This document shows positions 44,216 through 53,323 of a DNA stretch of 64,000 nt, piece after piece. The first letter of the stretch is position 1. Every line of letters starts with the position of its first letter. Both the position numbers and the translations under genes were made by a program. A model generated the notes under the pieces. It was not told the origin of the DNA and searched no databases. It was given only the letters and a program-made list of their open reading frames with translations. This DNA is from Spirochaetia bacterium (GTDB lineage: Bacteria; Spirochaetota; Leptospiria; Turneriellales; JAOUOS01), in contig JAOUOT010000003.1 of NCBI GenBank assembly GCA_029880265.1, positions 105,762 to 169,761 of the forward strand. The letters run 5' to 3'.

Positions 44216-45253
44216 ATGAACATAGGTTTTTTAATCACAAACTGGGAAGATATTGATCCCAATAAAAGTTCGACATTAAGAATTATTCACGAATGCGCGG
44301 CAAGAAAACATAATGTTTATGTTTTATATCCGCAGAATTTAACGGTAAGAAATAATATTGTACACGGCTTTGTCAAAGAAATTCTAGCGGGCGATAAGGT
44401 CAGCGAATCGATAATTACTTTTCATAAAAAAGCGGCTTTTAAAGAAAAGCTTTCACCCTTGCACGCTTTTGACTGTATTTTTATCAGAAAAGATCCGCCT
44501 ATTGATTCTTTGATTTTAAATTTCTTAGATTCGGTAAAAAGCGAAACTTTGATTATGAACGATATAGAAGGTCTTCGCAAGGCTAATAATAAATTATACA
44601 CTACAACATTTCATGATCCGAATAATACTTTTTTACCGATAACTCACGTATCAAAAAACAAGGGCTATCTGCAGAAAATTATCGACGAATCGCCCAGCGA
44701 TAAAATGATCTTAAAGCCCTTAGACGGTTCGGGGGGCCGCGGAGTGATTGTTCTTGAGAAAAGCGCTCCGAATAATATTTCGTCTCTTTTAGATTTTTAT
44801 ATTAACCGGGGCAGCGAGAAAACATATGTCATCATACAAGATTATATTACGGGAGCTGAGCAGGGCGATATCAGGGTACTTATGTTAAACGGCGTGCCTA
44901 TAGGCGCATACCGCAGAGTGCCCGCTAAAAACGAGATAAGAGCGAATATTCACGCCGGGGGCAGTCCGCAAAAGTATGTTTTAACTGAAAAACAAAAACA
45001 TGTCTTAAAAAAAATAGGTCCTAAGCTTATTTCTGACGGATTATATTTCGTAGGCGTAGATATGATTGGCGAAAAAGTGCTTGAAATAAACGTATGCAAC
45101 CCGGGCGGAATTACAAATATCAACAAATTAAACAAGGCAAAACTGCAAAAAAAAGTTGTCGACTTTATTGAAGATAAGGTTCACGCGAAAAAAGAAAAAA
45201 GAGCCGAAATGGAATATCTCTTGAAAAGACTTAGCGAGCTTAGAAATACTTAA
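44216..45253 (+). CDS. gshB: glutathione synthetase-like ATP-grasp enzyme
   Basis: 345 residues. Start at ATG 44216, with AGG 7 bases upstream and MNIGFLITNWEDIDP matching the family's N-terminal strand. ATP-grasp parts: MILKPLDGSGGRGVIVLE (P-loop-like), YVIIQDYI, GDIRVLMLNGVPIGAYRRVP, RANIHAGGSP, and VGVDMIGEKVLEINVCNPGG with the Mg-binding Glu and Asn. Joins gamma-glutamylcysteine to glycine with ATP if it is a true GshB. gshA is not in the window, so another acyl-amine ligation cannot be excluded. Confidence 0.88.
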   Translation: MNIGFLITNWEDIDPNKSSTLRIIHECAARKHNVYVLYPQNLTVRNNIVHGFVKEILAGDKVSESIITFHKKAAFKEKLSPLHAFDCIFIRKDPPIDSLILNFLDSVKSETLIMNDIEGLRKANNKLYTTTFHDPNNTFLPITHVSKNKGYLQKIIDESPSDKMILKPLDGSGGRGVIVLEKSAPNNISSLLDFYINRGSEKTYVIIQDYITGAEQGDIRVLMLNGVPIGAYRRVPAKNEIRANIHAGGSPQKYVLTEKQKHVLKKIGPKLISDGLYFVGVDMIGEKVLEINVCNPGGITNINKLNKAKLQKKVVDFIEDKVHAKKEKRAEMEYLLKRLSELRNT

Positions 45254-45315
45254 CTTATACAGATCTTGTTTTGGCAGCGTATGAATTGTATTGAGGCGCA
45301 CCAAAACCAAATGCT

Positions 45316-46371
45316 TTATAGCCATTTTTTCTTTTTAAAATAAACAAGAAGCGAAGCCGGTATCAGTAAAAACGCCCCCCATAAAAGAGGATACATCCAT
45401 CTTATTTCAAGTTCGGGCATAAATTTAAAATTCATGCCATAAATGCCGGTAAGAAAGGTAAGGGGAATAAAAATGGAAGTAAAAATTGTTAAAACTTTTA
45501 CAATATCGTTTGTCTTATTGCTTACGCTTGACAAATAAATATCAAGCATGCCGTTTGTCAGATCTCTGTATGAATCGATTGTTTCGCCAAAACGAATCGC
45601 GTGGTCATAAACGTCTCTTAAATAAATTTCGGTTTTTCTGTGAACTAACGGCGAAGCGCTTCTTTGCAAAGACGATAAAATTTCGCGAAGCGGGGTCACT
45701 GATCTTTTGACAAAAATAAGTTCCCGCTTTATTTGCTGTATACTGCTTAGCGTCTCTTTTATAGGATTTTCAAGCAATTCGGCTTCGATGGTTTCATATA
45801 CGTTATCAAATAAATCTTGAAGAGAAAAATAATCGTCGACAATGGTATCTAAGAAAATATATGCCAGATAATCTGTTTCTAAGACGCGCCCTTTGTTATG
45901 CGTCAGTCTTCGAAAAACAGATTCAAGCATATTGTCAGATGTTTCTTTAAATATAAAAATATGTTTTTCAAATACCAGAATACTTACCTGTTCATAATCA
46001 ATTTTGAATTCTTTGGTTTTTCCGGTTAATCTTTTTAATACGATAAATAAGAAATCGCCAAATTCTTCAAATTTGGTTCTTTGGTTAGTGTTTAAGATAT
46101 CTTCTAATACCAGAGAATGTATAGAAAATAAGGCGCCGATATCTTCAATAAATTTAATATTTTTTAAACCTTCTGTAACGATAATCATTCTATCGTCTTT
46201 ATTTTCAATTTGCGGCAGTTCTTCTATTGAGCCGATTTCATTTTCGGCATGGCCTTTTTGGCTATATTTTATTGCCGTTATTTTTGATTTTTGTTTTCGA
46301 GCGCCCACATGCACCAAAGTACCCGGAGGCAGGCCCTTTTTTTCTGAAATGCTATTTAACGATTCAGACAT
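45316..46371 (-). CDS. corA: magnesium/cobalt transporter CorA
   Basis: 351 residues. Large cytoplasmic N-terminal funnel domain, then two C-terminal helices with the signature TGIYGMNF between them (the GMN selectivity filter) and a basic tail KKKKWL. Forms a pentameric channel for Mg2+ (or Co2+/Ni2+) in the inner membrane. On the minus strand TATATT lies 7 bases before the ATG but without a good -35 box. It is convergent with gshB. Confidence 0.95.
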   Translation of the reverse strand: MSESLNSISEKKGLPPGTLVHVGARKQKSKITAIKYSQKGHAENEIGSIEELPQIENKDDRMIIVTEGLKNIKFIEDIGALFSIHSLVLEDILNTNQRTKFEEFGDFLFIVLKRLTGKTKEFKIDYEQVSILVFEKHIFIFKETSDNMLESVFRRLTHNKGRVLETDYLAYIFLDTIVDDYFSLQDLFDNVYETIEAELLENPIKETLSSIQQIKRELIFVKRSVTPLREILSSLQRSASPLVHRKTEIYLRDVYDHAIRFGETIDSYRDLTNGMLDIYLSSVSNKTNDIVKVLTIFTSIFIPLTFLTGIYGMNFKFMPELEIRWMYPLLWGAFLLIPASLLVYFKKKKWL

Positions 46372-46451
46372 TTTTCAAAATATACTTTTGGATATCTGAA
46401 CCGTATTCTGTAAACATCTTTTTATCTAAGAGCCGCCTGAAAAATATCAAA

Positions 46452-48362
46452 TTAAATAAACGGAGTCTTATTAATTCTATTTTGGGCCGCTTCTAAAATC
46501 ATTTTAAGCATCTCGCCGTAGTTTATACCAGCCAGTTTGGCCATTTTCGCCAGATGACCGTCCCAGCACCAACCGGGGTTCGGGTTGGCCTCTAACAGTC
46601 TCGGAGTCTGGTTTGCGTCAAGACGCCAGTCAAAACGGGCATAGTCTCTGCATTCGAGTCTTTCAAAAAGTTTTACGCAGCTTGCCGTTAAAAAACGCTC
46701 TGTCGCCTCGGGAAGATTGGCAGGTACCGATTTAAGCTTCCAGTATGGAGAGTTCGTGTCCCACTTTGCTTCGTAACCGCAAATTTTTGGCAATTCTTCG
46801 GGCAGCATCGAATAATCTTCTTTAATAATGGGCAGTACCATGTACGATTCAGGCGGATTTCCTATGATGCCCACACTTATATCGTCGCCTTCTAAAAACT
46901 GTTCTACTAAAACGGGTTTGTCATAGCCGAGGCGGGTTCTGACCCATAATATAGCTTCTTCAAATTCTTTGATTGAGCGGCAGACGCTTTTTTGCGTAAT
47001 ACCAAAGCTTGAATCGCCAAAATTCGGCTTCACAATTACGGGAAAATCAATTTGAAGTTCAAAGAAATTTGTCATCTCAGGGTTGATAAAAAACGCCGCC
47101 GGAGTCGGAATATCCATTTCTTTGGCAATGCCTCTAACAAGCGATTTGTCATAGCAGTAGGCCAGACACTGCGGGGTGCCGCCCGTATATTCGATATCAA
47201 TCATTTCTAAAAAAGACGGCACATGAAGCTCTTTTGTGGCCTTGTTATAAAAACCCTCGTCGCACAAATTAAAGGCGAATTTTATTTTACTTTTATTCTT
47301 AATTAAATCGCTGATATACGTTTCATGATTATTAAAATAAATAAAGTTGTAGCCTTTCAAATTTTTAAGCGCGTTTTTCAGTTCGTTGATGGTATGAAAA
47401 TCGTCTTCGTCAAATTTACCCTCTGGTTTTATGATATCGGTAATATTCGGGTCGCCCATAAGCACCGCAACCGTCGTTTCTATGTCGGTTTTCTTCTTAA
47501 CCGGAGCCCATTCTTTTTCGGCTATTGCCGTTACAATGATTCTTTTGGCCATCATCCCGAGATCCATATTTCTTTGCGAGTCGGTAATGATTTCAGCGTG
47601 AGTTTCTATTTTAGAAAAACCCATGTCTTTAATAACATTGGCGATATCGTCTTTTGAATAGAGCCTTTCAGCGTAAAACTGATCGGCGATAACCCCCTTG
47701 TGGGCGTGGGTAATAACTTCTCTTGATATTAACCGGTTATTATCTGCCGATAGCGAGCGTTCCCGGCAGACAAAATAATTTTTATCAATCCACTCCCATG
47801 TTCTTGACTGGTAGTTTTCTTTCATGTATTGACCATCGGTAATGTCGATTAATAGTTTTCCCGAAGGTTTTAGTATTCGCATAATTTCTTTTAATACGGC
47901 TTTATCGTCTTCGGCTGTTTCAAAATATCCGAAACTATTGCCTGCCAGATAAACAATATCAAAAGTATCAGTGGGAAAACGCAGTTTTCTCGCGTCGCCC
48001 TCTTTAAAAGTAACTTGAAAACCTTTATCGCGGCTTAAGCTTCTTGCCCTGTTTATCAAATAATTTGACCTGTCTACGCCGAATATGCGTTTAAATCCCC
48101 TTTTGGCAAATTCAAGCGAATGCCTACCCTGCCCGCAGCATACGTCTAAAATTTTCATCTCTTTTTCGGGCTTTAATATTTCGATAAAAATATCGATTTC
48201 TTTTTCAGTAAGAGTAACGTCTTCTACGACGTCGCCGTCTGTTCTTAAATAATTCGCGTTAAATATCTCTTTCCACCATTCTGACTTTACGTAGCTTTCA
48301 AGACTGCTTACCGGGCCTATGGTATCTAATATTTTCAAAGGGGCTGTTTTTTTTCTGGCCAT
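46452..48362 (-). CDS. fusion of SAM-dependent methyltransferase and D-Ala-D-Ala-ligase-like ATP-grasp
   Basis: 636 residues in two halves. Residues 40-280: class I methyltransferase with MKILDVCCGQGRHSLEFAKRG (AdoMet loop), FGVDRS, EGDARKLRFPTDTFDIVYLAGNSFGYF and LKPSGKLLIDITDG. Residues 300-636: ATP-grasp of the D-alanine-D-alanine ligase group, with AFNLCDEGFYNKATKELHVPSFLEMIDIEYTGGTP (the LHGxxGE region altered), FPVIVKPNFGDSSFGI, VLVEQFLEGDDISVGIIG, DYARFDWRLD and LLEANPNPGW (Mg-binding Glu, Asn). Ribosome site AAGGAG. The two activities should act on one molecule: amide ligation plus methylation of a peptide-like product. A housekeeping Ddl is less likely given the fusion and the changed substrate loop. 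The product is unknown. Confidence 0.88.
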   Translation of the reverse strand: MARKKTAPLKILDTIGPVSSLESYVKSEWWKEIFNANYLRTDGDVVEDVTLTEKEIDIFIEILKPEKEMKILDVCCGQGRHSLEFAKRGFKRIFGVDRSNYLINRARSLSRDKGFQVTFKEGDARKLRFPTDTFDIVYLAGNSFGYFETAEDDKAVLKEIMRILKPSGKLLIDITDGQYMKENYQSRTWEWIDKNYFVCRERSLSADNNRLISREVITHAHKGVIADQFYAERLYSKDDIANVIKDMGFSKIETHAEIITDSQRNMDLGMMAKRIIVTAIAEKEWAPVKKKTDIETTVAVLMGDPNITDIIKPEGKFDEDDFHTINELKNALKNLKGYNFIYFNNHETYISDLIKNKSKIKFAFNLCDEGFYNKATKELHVPSFLEMIDIEYTGGTPQCLAYCYDKSLVRGIAKEMDIPTPAAFFINPEMTNFFELQIDFPVIVKPNFGDSSFGITQKSVCRSIKEFEEAILWVRTRLGYDKPVLVEQFLEGDDISVGIIGNPPESYMVLPIIKEDYSMLPEELPKICGYEAKWDTNSPYWKLKSVPANLPEATERFLTASCVKLFERLECRDYARFDWRLDANQTPRLLEANPNPGWCWDGHLAKMAKLAGINYGEMLKMILEAAQNRINKTPFI

Positions 48363-48570
48363 TTAATTTTTCTCCTTAAATAATGGTTTTTGCGATGGGG
48401 CCGTACAAAAAGAAACATCGTTTTAAAACCGTTATTTAACGGCGGCATTCAGACAAGTTTATAAGCCGTAAATCTTTTAAAAAAAAGATAAAAAATTTGA
48501 CGTCATATTCGCCATATTTTTTTTTGTGCGCCGTTTTTGGCGCCTGATTTTACTAAAAATGAGGTAACAA

Positions 48571-48813
48571 ATGAAAAAGATAATTATAATAATTCTTACA
48601 GCTTTGCTTAGTCTTCCTCTTTATGCAGAAGAAAGCGAATCAACTGAAGAAAATATCGTGCAGGAAGAATATGAACAGCCTGAAGGCGAGTATACTCAAG
48701 ATGATTACAATAAAGACCATTCTTATATAGAATCTGAAGAAAATCAAGATTATACGGCGCCCGATGAAGAATATCAGCCTGACGCTTCTGAAAATACAGA
48801 CGAGAACAGATAA
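48571..48813 (+). CDS. small acidic secreted protein
   Basis: 80 residues. Clear signal peptide (MKKIIIIILTALLSLPLYA) with cleavage before EES. The mature 61 residues are almost all Glu, Asp, Tyr, Asn, Gln and Pro, with no cysteine, so probably unfolded. Ribosome site GAGG 7 bases before the ATG. Function unknown. The 208 bp upstream holds a short hairpin (GCGCC-GTTTTT-GGCGC, 48528-48543) and no gene. Confidence 0.6.
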   Translation: MKKIIIIILTALLSLPLYAEESESTEENIVQEEYEQPEGEYTQDDYNKDHSYIESEENQDYTAPDEEYQPDASENTDENR

Positions 48814-48834
48814 TTACCCGCTTCGCTGCTCATC

Positions 48835-48898
48835 TCCCCCTCGACTTCGCATGGCTTAGCCAACTTCATAACGGGACAAGCCATGAACAACGGGGGGG
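48835..48898. repeat. imperfect palindromic element ending in a 7-G run
   Basis: CTCCCCC … GGGGGGG outer arms, with perfect inner arms CATGGCTT (48850-48857) and AAGCCATG (48878-48885). It is the only structure seen in the 245-bp gap before recQ, apart from the recQ promoter. Confidence 0.5.
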
Positions 48899-49022
48899 AA
48901 TTCAAAAAGAGCCTGTGAGGGTACGCTGCCGCCGAGAAGAAGAAAAAATATCGGCTTTGATTGATATGCGAAAAAGGCTATACTTTACAACCTCACATAA
49001 CAATAAATCTATAATAAAGTAA

Positions 49023-49051
49023 TTGACTAAGCATCATTAATAGATTCTATT
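49023..49051 (+). promoter_or_regulatory. candidate promoter for leaderless recQ mRNA
   Basis: TTGACT (49023-49028), 17 bases, TCTATT (49046-49051), 7 bases, ATG (49059). No Shine-Dalgarno site before either candidate start. Confidence 0.4.
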
Positions 49052-49058
49052 AATGACC

Positions 49059-50876
49059 ATGCTCAAACTCGCCAAAGATAAATTAAAACAGATATTCGGT
49101 TTCGACAGTTTTCGCTCTTTTCAGGAAGACGTCATCTCTTCTTTTTTAAGCAAAAACGACTCGCTTGTTATTATGCCCACCGGCGGCGGAAAGTCGCTAT
49201 GTTACCAGCTTCCGGCTTTAATTTTTGAAGGTTTGACAATCGTTGTTTCGCCGCTCATTGCTCTTATGAAAGATCAGGTCGAGCAGTTAAAAGATCTTGG
49301 TATAAACGCTGTCTTGTTAAACAGCTCTTTGACAGGCGAAGAATATTTTGAAAACATTACCCAGCTGCGATCGGGCGAGGCAAAAATTCTGTACGCTGCT
49401 CCCGAAACGTTAATGAAGCCCGATATTTTAGACATGCTTTCTTCATTAAAAGCAGACGCTCTCGTCGTTGATGAGGCCCACTGTGTTTCAGAATGGGGGC
49501 ATGACTTTCGTCCCGAATACCGCGCCATCAGTCAAATTCGTAAAAAGTTGAAAAACGCGGTATGCATGGCGCTTACCGCGACAGCGACAGAAAGGGTTCA
49601 AAACGACATTGTTAAAAACTTAAAACTGGTAAACGCGAAAATATACATAGACAGCTTTGATCGTAAGAATTTACTGCTTAGAATACTGCCAAAGCAAAAC
49701 GCGGTTTCACAGACGCTTGAATTTCTTAAATCGCGCCCTAAAAAATCTGGCATCATATACTGCTTCTCAAGAAAACAGGCCGACTCTCTTTATCTGACCC
49801 TGAAAGAAAAGGGATACTCTGCCCTGCCCTATCACGCGGGTCTTTCAAGTTTAGAGAGAAATAAAAATCAGGATATGTTTATCAAAGACGACGTACAGAT
49901 TATTGTGGCCACCATCGCTTTCGGGATGGGAATTAACAAGTCAAACATCCGCTTTATTGTGCATTTTGATCTGCCGAAAAATATAGAATCGTATTACCAG
50001 GAGATAGGCCGCGCCGGACGCGATTCGCTGAAAGCCGAATGCCTCATGCTATTTAGTTACGGAGATTTGCAGAAAATCAGATTTCTTATTGATCAGAAAA
50101 ACAGCGAAGACGAGAAACGCATTGCCCGAAACCATTTAGATTTTTTATTGGGCTTCATTGAATCAAAATCATGCCGCCGCGTTTCTCTGTTGAATTACTT
50201 TGGCGAAAATTATCAAACCGAAAACTGCGAAATGTGCGACAACTGCTTAAATCCCAAAGAAGAAACGGTCGATATCACAATTGCCGCGCAGAAGTTCTTA
50301 TCGTGCGTGAAAAGAACCGGCGAGATGTTCGGCATAAATCATATCATTGATATTTTGCGGGGTTCCAAATCGCAGAAAATTTCGAACTTTAATCATCATA
50401 ATTTAACCACCTACGGTATCGGTCTGGAATTTTCTAAAAACCAGTGGCGCCATTTAGCGAGACAGTTTATCTCTTCAAAGATACTCTTGCAGGATGTCGA
50501 GAATTTCGGAGTTCTTAAAATCACTCCCGACGGTTATGACGTATTAAAGGGGCTGAAAAAGGCGAATGGATATATCGAAGAAGAAAAAATCGCCGCTTCG
50601 AAAACACGGGCAGAAGATATAAATTACGACGAGCCTCTCTTTAACTTACTGCGAAGCAAACGTAAAAACTTAGCCGACGCCGCAAGCGTACCTCCTTATG
50701 TTGTTTTTTCAGATAAATCTTTAATTGAGATGGCGGCTTACTTTCCGCAGTCTTTGGAGGCCTTTGAAAAAATTCACGGCGTCGGCGAAAATAAACTAAA
50801 AAAATACGGCGATACTTTTCTGGCAATAATCATAGACTACTGCAGAAATAATAAAATTGCGAAAAATGCAGGCTAA
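49059..50876 (+). CDS. recQ: ATP-dependent DNA helicase RecQ
   Basis: 605 residues. A 3'-to-5' helicase acting in recombination and fork repair. Walker A MPTGGGKSLCYQLPA, DEAH box VVDEAHCVSEWGHDFRPEY, motif III ALTATAT, motif VI QEIGRAGRD. The zinc domain has CRRVSLLNYFGE…CEMCDNC (four Cys), followed by a winged helix and a C-terminal HRDC domain (LFNLLRSKRKNLADAASVPPYVVFSD). Two ATGs lie close together (49053 and 49059); the second fits the usual RecQ start and the predicted transcription start. Confidence 0.96.
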   Translation: MLKLAKDKLKQIFGFDSFRSFQEDVISSFLSKNDSLVIMPTGGGKSLCYQLPALIFEGLTIVVSPLIALMKDQVEQLKDLGINAVLLNSSLTGEEYFENITQLRSGEAKILYAAPETLMKPDILDMLSSLKADALVVDEAHCVSEWGHDFRPEYRAISQIRKKLKNAVCMALTATATERVQNDIVKNLKLVNAKIYIDSFDRKNLLLRILPKQNAVSQTLEFLKSRPKKSGIIYCFSRKQADSLYLTLKEKGYSALPYHAGLSSLERNKNQDMFIKDDVQIIVATIAFGMGINKSNIRFIVHFDLPKNIESYYQEIGRAGRDSLKAECLMLFSYGDLQKIRFLIDQKNSEDEKRIARNHLDFLLGFIESKSCRRVSLLNYFGENYQTENCEMCDNCLNPKEETVDITIAAQKFLSCVKRTGEMFGINHIIDILRGSKSQKISNFNHHNLTTYGIGLEFSKNQWRHLARQFISSKILLQDVENFGVLKITPDGYDVLKGLKKANGYIEEEKIAASKTRAEDINYDEPLFNLLRSKRKNLADAASVPPYVVFSDKSLIEMAAYFPQSLEAFEKIHGVGENKLKKYGDTFLAIIIDYCRNNKIAKNAG

Positions 50877-50996
50877 GTAGCCGCGATTTGCGACATCAAA
50901 ACGGGGCGGCATAAAGAAATAAAAATATGAAAATAAAAAAAGACAAAATATATTTTCTTCTTGATATACTGTCATGTATTTCAAACATACTCCCTT

Positions 50997-51239
50997 ATGA
51001 GCTTGCGAGAAACCCAGGTAAAAACACTGAACCATATTATTGCCGCCATTGACGAGAAAGCGGCCGAATATAAAGAAGCCCGCTTTGATATGCCGCAGGC
51101 TCAGGCAGATTCTCAAAAAAAACTTCTTCTTGATTTAATCAAAAACGCTCTTGATTTAGCGAATGAAATGAATCCCAAACCGCTTGAAGTCATTGACGAC
51201 TTAAATCGGCTAGCGAAACAGTTTCATGGCATGAACTAA
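50997..51239 (+). CDS. small helical hypothetical protein
   Basis: 80 residues, cytoplasmic, mostly alpha-helical and amphipathic (QVKTLNHIIAAIDEKAAEYKEAR, KLLLDLIKNALDLANEMN). No family recognised. The ATG at 50997 is preferred to a TTG at 50961 because a TTGATA-N19-CATACT promoter ending 5 bases before it would make the message leaderless; this is weak. It precedes the AIM24 gene by 31 bases, likely one operon. Confidence 0.5.
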   Translation: MSLRETQVKTLNHIIAAIDEKAAEYKEARFDMPQAQADSQKKLLLDLIKNALDLANEMNPKPLEVIDDLNRLAKQFHGMN

Positions 51240-51270
51240 AAAAAATAATAATATTATAAAGAGGTAAAAT

Positions 51271-51954
51271 ATGAAATTTGATATAGTTAGTCAGGGGGCT
51301 TTCGCGACATTGAATGTCTTGTTAGCTAAAGGCGAATCAATTAAAGCAGAATCAGGCGCCATGATTACAATGAGCGACACGATAGACGTTGATTCTAAAA
51401 TGGAAAAAGGATTATTAAGCAGTTTGGCCCGAAAGCTATTAACCGGCGAATCGCTTTTTTTTCAAACTCTTAAAGCAGAAAGAGGCGATGGGTCGGCGAT
51501 GCTTGCTTCGGCATATCCGGGCGAAATGGCAATTCTTGATCTTGATGGTTCAGAAGAGTTTATTCTTCAAAAAGACGGGTTTCTTGCCGCCGATGATACC
51601 GTTACAATCTCAACTAAAGCTCAAAACCTTACAAAAGGCCTATTTTCGGGTGAGGGATTTTTTATCATGCGCCTAGGCGGCAAAGGAAAAGTTGTAATAA
51701 GCACCTATGGCGGTATTATGAAGCTTACGCTTGCGCCGGGCGAGGTAAGAATTATAGACAATAGTCATATGGTAGCATGGAGCGCTAATTCAAACTATAA
51801 AATCGAAAAGGCGTCTAAAGGATGGGTTTCAAGTTTTACCAGCGGCGAAGGGTTGGTTTGCCGTTTCACCGGACCGGGAGATGTGTATATTCAAACTAGA
51901 AATTCTCCGGGGTTTGGTTCATGGGTAAGACAATTTATCCCAAACAAAGGATGA
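51271..51954 (+). CDS. AIM24 family protein (TIGR00266)
   Basis: 227 residues. Pattern of the AIM24/TIGR00266 family: GESIKAESGAMITMSDTIDVDSKM, SLFFQTLKAERGDGSAMLASAYPGEM, GEGFFIMRLGGKGKVVISTYGGIMKLTLAPGE, DNSHMVAWS and VCRFTGPGDVYIQTR near the end. A double beta-prism fold of unknown biochemical role. Ribosome site AGAGG. The ribosome site of the next gene (AAAGGA) overlaps its stop codon, indicating coupled translation. Confidence 0.9.
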   Translation: MKFDIVSQGAFATLNVLLAKGESIKAESGAMITMSDTIDVDSKMEKGLLSSLARKLLTGESLFFQTLKAERGDGSAMLASAYPGEMAILDLDGSEEFILQKDGFLAADDTVTISTKAQNLTKGLFSGEGFFIMRLGGKGKVVISTYGGIMKLTLAPGEVRIIDNSHMVAWSANSNYKIEKASKGWVSSFTSGEGLVCRFTGPGDVYIQTRNSPGFGSWVRQFIPNKG

Positions 51955-51958
51955 GAAA

Positions 51959-53059
51959 CTGCCGGGATTTAATGTAATATATTATTTAGATAAAGCTAAA
52001 GAAAACGTCGTTCTTCTTTTTAATCAAGAAGAAAATGTTAAAATAAAATTTTCAGACGGCAAGATAAAAGAAATTCCCTTTGAGTCGGCGGCCTTTGAAC
52101 TAAAAGGAGACGACAATACCATTCTTGAAATCAAATGGAACGACGAAGAAGGCAAAAACTATATTTACTGTAATGACGTAAATGTAATTTCACATTTTTC
52201 GGGCCTTTTAGGCTCAAGAGCCTATATTTCAAAAATAAAAAAACTTACAGAAAAATGGCACAGAAATAACAAAATTGAAAAGAATCGAGCCCCTGTGTTA
52301 ATTGGCATTGGCGCGGGAGTTCTGATTTTGTTTTATATTTTTATTGTGTCTGCCAATTCTTTAGCCGCTAAAATGATACCTCTTGAATGGGAAAAGAAGA
52401 TAGGCGCAATTGCCTATGAAAACATATTACAAAATAACCAGAAAATTACTTCTGAGAATGTCACGTCGGCATTGTCAAAAATTTTAGAACGTATCGATGC
52501 CCATGACGGTTCTAATATGAAGTATGAACTTGCCATTATTGACGTTAAACAGGTTAACGCCTTTGCCTTGCCGGGAGGGTACCTTATTATTACCTCTGAA
52601 CTTCTTAAACAAGCCAAAGAAGCCGAAGAGGTCGCCGGCGTTCTTTCTCATGAAATTACGCATGTTTTAGAGCAACATGGATTAAAAAAAATTATAAGAC
52701 AGGCGGGAATGGGCATTCTTATCGCTATTATTTTGGGAGATGCTTCAATTATCGCTCAATTGGCAGACCTTGCTTCTAACTTGAAAATTCTTCATTTTGA
52801 TCGAATACAAGAAGAAAAAGCAGACGCGGGCGCTGTAAAAATTCTTAAACAAGCGGATATCTCGCCTTCGCATTTTATTTCTTTTCTCGATATTTTAAAA
52901 AGCCTTGAAAAATCTAATTTAAACGATATTCCAGAATTATTAAGCACGCACCCGATGACCGAAAAAAGAATAGAAAGACTGAGCAAGATTAAAGAACCTG
53001 ATAATATTCGTTCTCTTGGTATAAACTGGTCATCTGTAAAAAGTATATTAGAAAATTAA
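51959..53059 (+). CDS. M48-family metalloprotease with N-terminal domain, probable CTG start
   Basis: 366 residues. The frame is open from 51929 and reads as protein (PGFNVIYYLDKAKENVVLLF, FSDGKIKEIPFESAAFELKG) but has no ATG, GTG or TTG before GTG 52295. AAAGGA (51946-51951) sits 7 bases before CTG 51959, and starting there gives MPGFNVIYYLD, the usual opening of M48 proteins with a DUF7092-type domain. A membrane helix follows (about 113-130), then the protease with zinc motif VLSHEITHVLEQH and downstream Glu in RIQEEKADAGAVKIL, and LLSTHPMTEKRIERL. A GTG start would lose the 112-residue domain. Coupled to the AIM24 gene. Confidence 0.8.
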   Translation: MPGFNVIYYLDKAKENVVLLFNQEENVKIKFSDGKIKEIPFESAAFELKGDDNTILEIKWNDEEGKNYIYCNDVNVISHFSGLLGSRAYISKIKKLTEKWHRNNKIEKNRAPVLIGIGAGVLILFYIFIVSANSLAAKMIPLEWEKKIGAIAYENILQNNQKITSENVTSALSKILERIDAHDGSNMKYELAIIDVKQVNAFALPGGYLIITSELLKQAKEAEEVAGVLSHEITHVLEQHGLKKIIRQAGMGILIAIILGDASIIAQLADLASNLKILHFDRIQEEKADAGAVKILKQADISPSHFISFLDILKSLEKSNLNDIPELLSTHPMTEKRIERLSKIKEPDNIRSLGINWSSVKSILEN

Positions 53060-53097
53060 TTAATGGGTTCGCGCAATGCGCCTCGTTATCTGCGCCC

Positions 53098-53250
53098 CTA
53101 CTCTTCTTTAGGTTCTTTTTTATGCTTAGGCTTTCGCTTATACGTTTTTTTCGACTTTATAACCGATGAAGATTTTAAATTGAATTCTTCGCGCGATAAT
53201 TTTTTTATTATTTTTACAATTTCTGTTTTATTTTGCTTCTTTTCTCTCAT
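53098..53250 (-). CDS. small basic protein of 50 residues
   Basis: Minus-strand frame from ATG at 53250 to TAG at 53098-53100, with AAAGG 8 bases upstream. Sequence begins MREKKQNKTEIVKIIKKL and ends KRKPKHKKEPKEE; very rich in Lys. The middle SREEF and the KSKKTYKRKPKHKK tail loosely recall the ribosome-rescue factor ArfA (KKGKGSYxRKxKH), but this is only an impression. A plus-strand frame over the same bases (53063-53266) looks like a shadow. Convergent with the M48 gene. Confidence 0.5.
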   Translation of the reverse strand: MREKKQNKTEIVKIIKKLSREEFNLKSSSVIKSKKTYKRKPKHKKEPKEE

Positions 53251-53271
53251 CTTTATGCCTTTATAAACGAA

Positions 53272-53298
53272 AAAGGCGAACCATCGCGGCTCGCCTTT
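53272..53298 (-). terminator. intrinsic terminator-like hairpin
   Basis: AAAGGCGA (53272-53279) and TCGCCTTT (53291-53298) form a perfect 8-bp stem with an 11-base loop. On the minus strand five T follow, as in a Rho-independent terminator. It would end the short transcript from the promoter near 53451. Confidence 0.55.
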
Positions 53299-53323
53299 GA
53301 CTAAATCTAATATAAACTTATCG

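Noticed and set aside
53063..53266. 67-codon plus-strand frame after the M48 gene
   Set aside because: Its translation is odd (Phe/Leu rich, no leader logic), while the opposite strand has a better small gene with a ribosome site at 53098-53250.
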